Made by a program: the position numbers and the translations under genes. This document shows, piece after piece, positions 13,514-13,555 of a stretch of DNA of 13,555 bases. The notes under the pieces were generated by a model. That model had not been told where the DNA came from. It did no database searches and was given only the letters and a program-made list of their open reading frames with translations. The stretch's first letter is position 1. Every line of letters starts with the position of its first letter. The stretch covers positions 1-13,555 of the forward strand of contig CALFDL010000352.1 in assembly GCA_937950415.1 (NCBI GenBank), written 5' to 3'. The DNA is from an uncultured Collinsella sp. (GTDB taxonomy: Bacteria > Actinomycetota > Coriobacteriia > Coriobacteriales > Coriobacteriaceae).

Positions 13514-13555
13514 CCGCCCGCCGTTTCGCATCAGAAAACGGCGGGCGGGCTGCTT
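13514..13555 (+). terminator. Terminator hairpin of the sensor operon, cut by the window edge
   Basis: CCGCCCGCCGTTT (13514-13526) and AAACGGCGGGCGG (13536-13548) are perfect 13-bp arms with a 9-nt loop. The window ends 7 bases later (GCTGCTT), so the expected T run can only be partly seen. Confidence 0.8.

Overview
The window (about 13.5 kb, GC-rich with strong G/C preference at third codon positions in most genes) looks like chromosomal DNA of a gut Coriobacteriia-type actinobacterium, most like Collinsella. This is inferred from gene content and codon style: luxS beside PTS/BglG sugar genes, a DUF4867 protein, GH1 phospho-glucosidase and a NarL-type two-component operon. It is not a database match.

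Layout. 1-960 is the 3' part of an FGGY carbohydrate kinase gene that enters from the left. 961-1129 holds a chain of mutually complementary GGGACGGGG/CCCCGTCC blocks, including a probable terminator and a large hairpin. luxS (S-ribosylhomocysteine lyase, AI-2 synthase) follows at 1130-1618. A leader with a strong intrinsic terminator precedes a BglG/LicT-type antiterminator gene (1818-2657), then a beta-glucoside-type PTS EIIBC (2726-4096) and an alpha/beta-hydrolase/esterase (4201-5181). These three genes are less G/C-biased than their neighbours and probably form one sugar-inducible, possibly acquired, unit. A DUF4867 protein (5309-5953) comes next, then an AAA-type ATPase on the minus strand (6151-7257), then a GH1 6-phospho-beta-glucosidase (7733-9163), which could hydrolyse what the PTS brings in. 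After a perfect bidirectional terminator and a composite repeat (9250-9389) come three coupled genes: a 7TM sensor-kinase-like protein with a degenerate kinase module, a NarL-type histidine kinase and its LuxR-type response regulator (9476-13475). The window ends inside a terminator.

The most unusual part is 5.9-7.6 kb. The ATPase gene lies between two copies of one module. Each copy has the 3' end of a DUF4867 gene (intact on the left, a roughly 20-codon remnant on the right), then two tandem hairpins with CTGTAACA/TGTTACAG arms and loops of exactly 25 nt, then a 35-bp GGGGAC-containing palindrome. The hairpin pairs are in direct orientation, while the 35-bp palindromes are inverted relative to each other (34/35 match). 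This points to insertion or recombination at repeats and possibly to an invertible segment. Related GGGGAC-centred palindromes recur at 9250-9389, suggesting a REP-like repeat family in this genome. The second candidate for new biology is the two-sensor operon at the right end.
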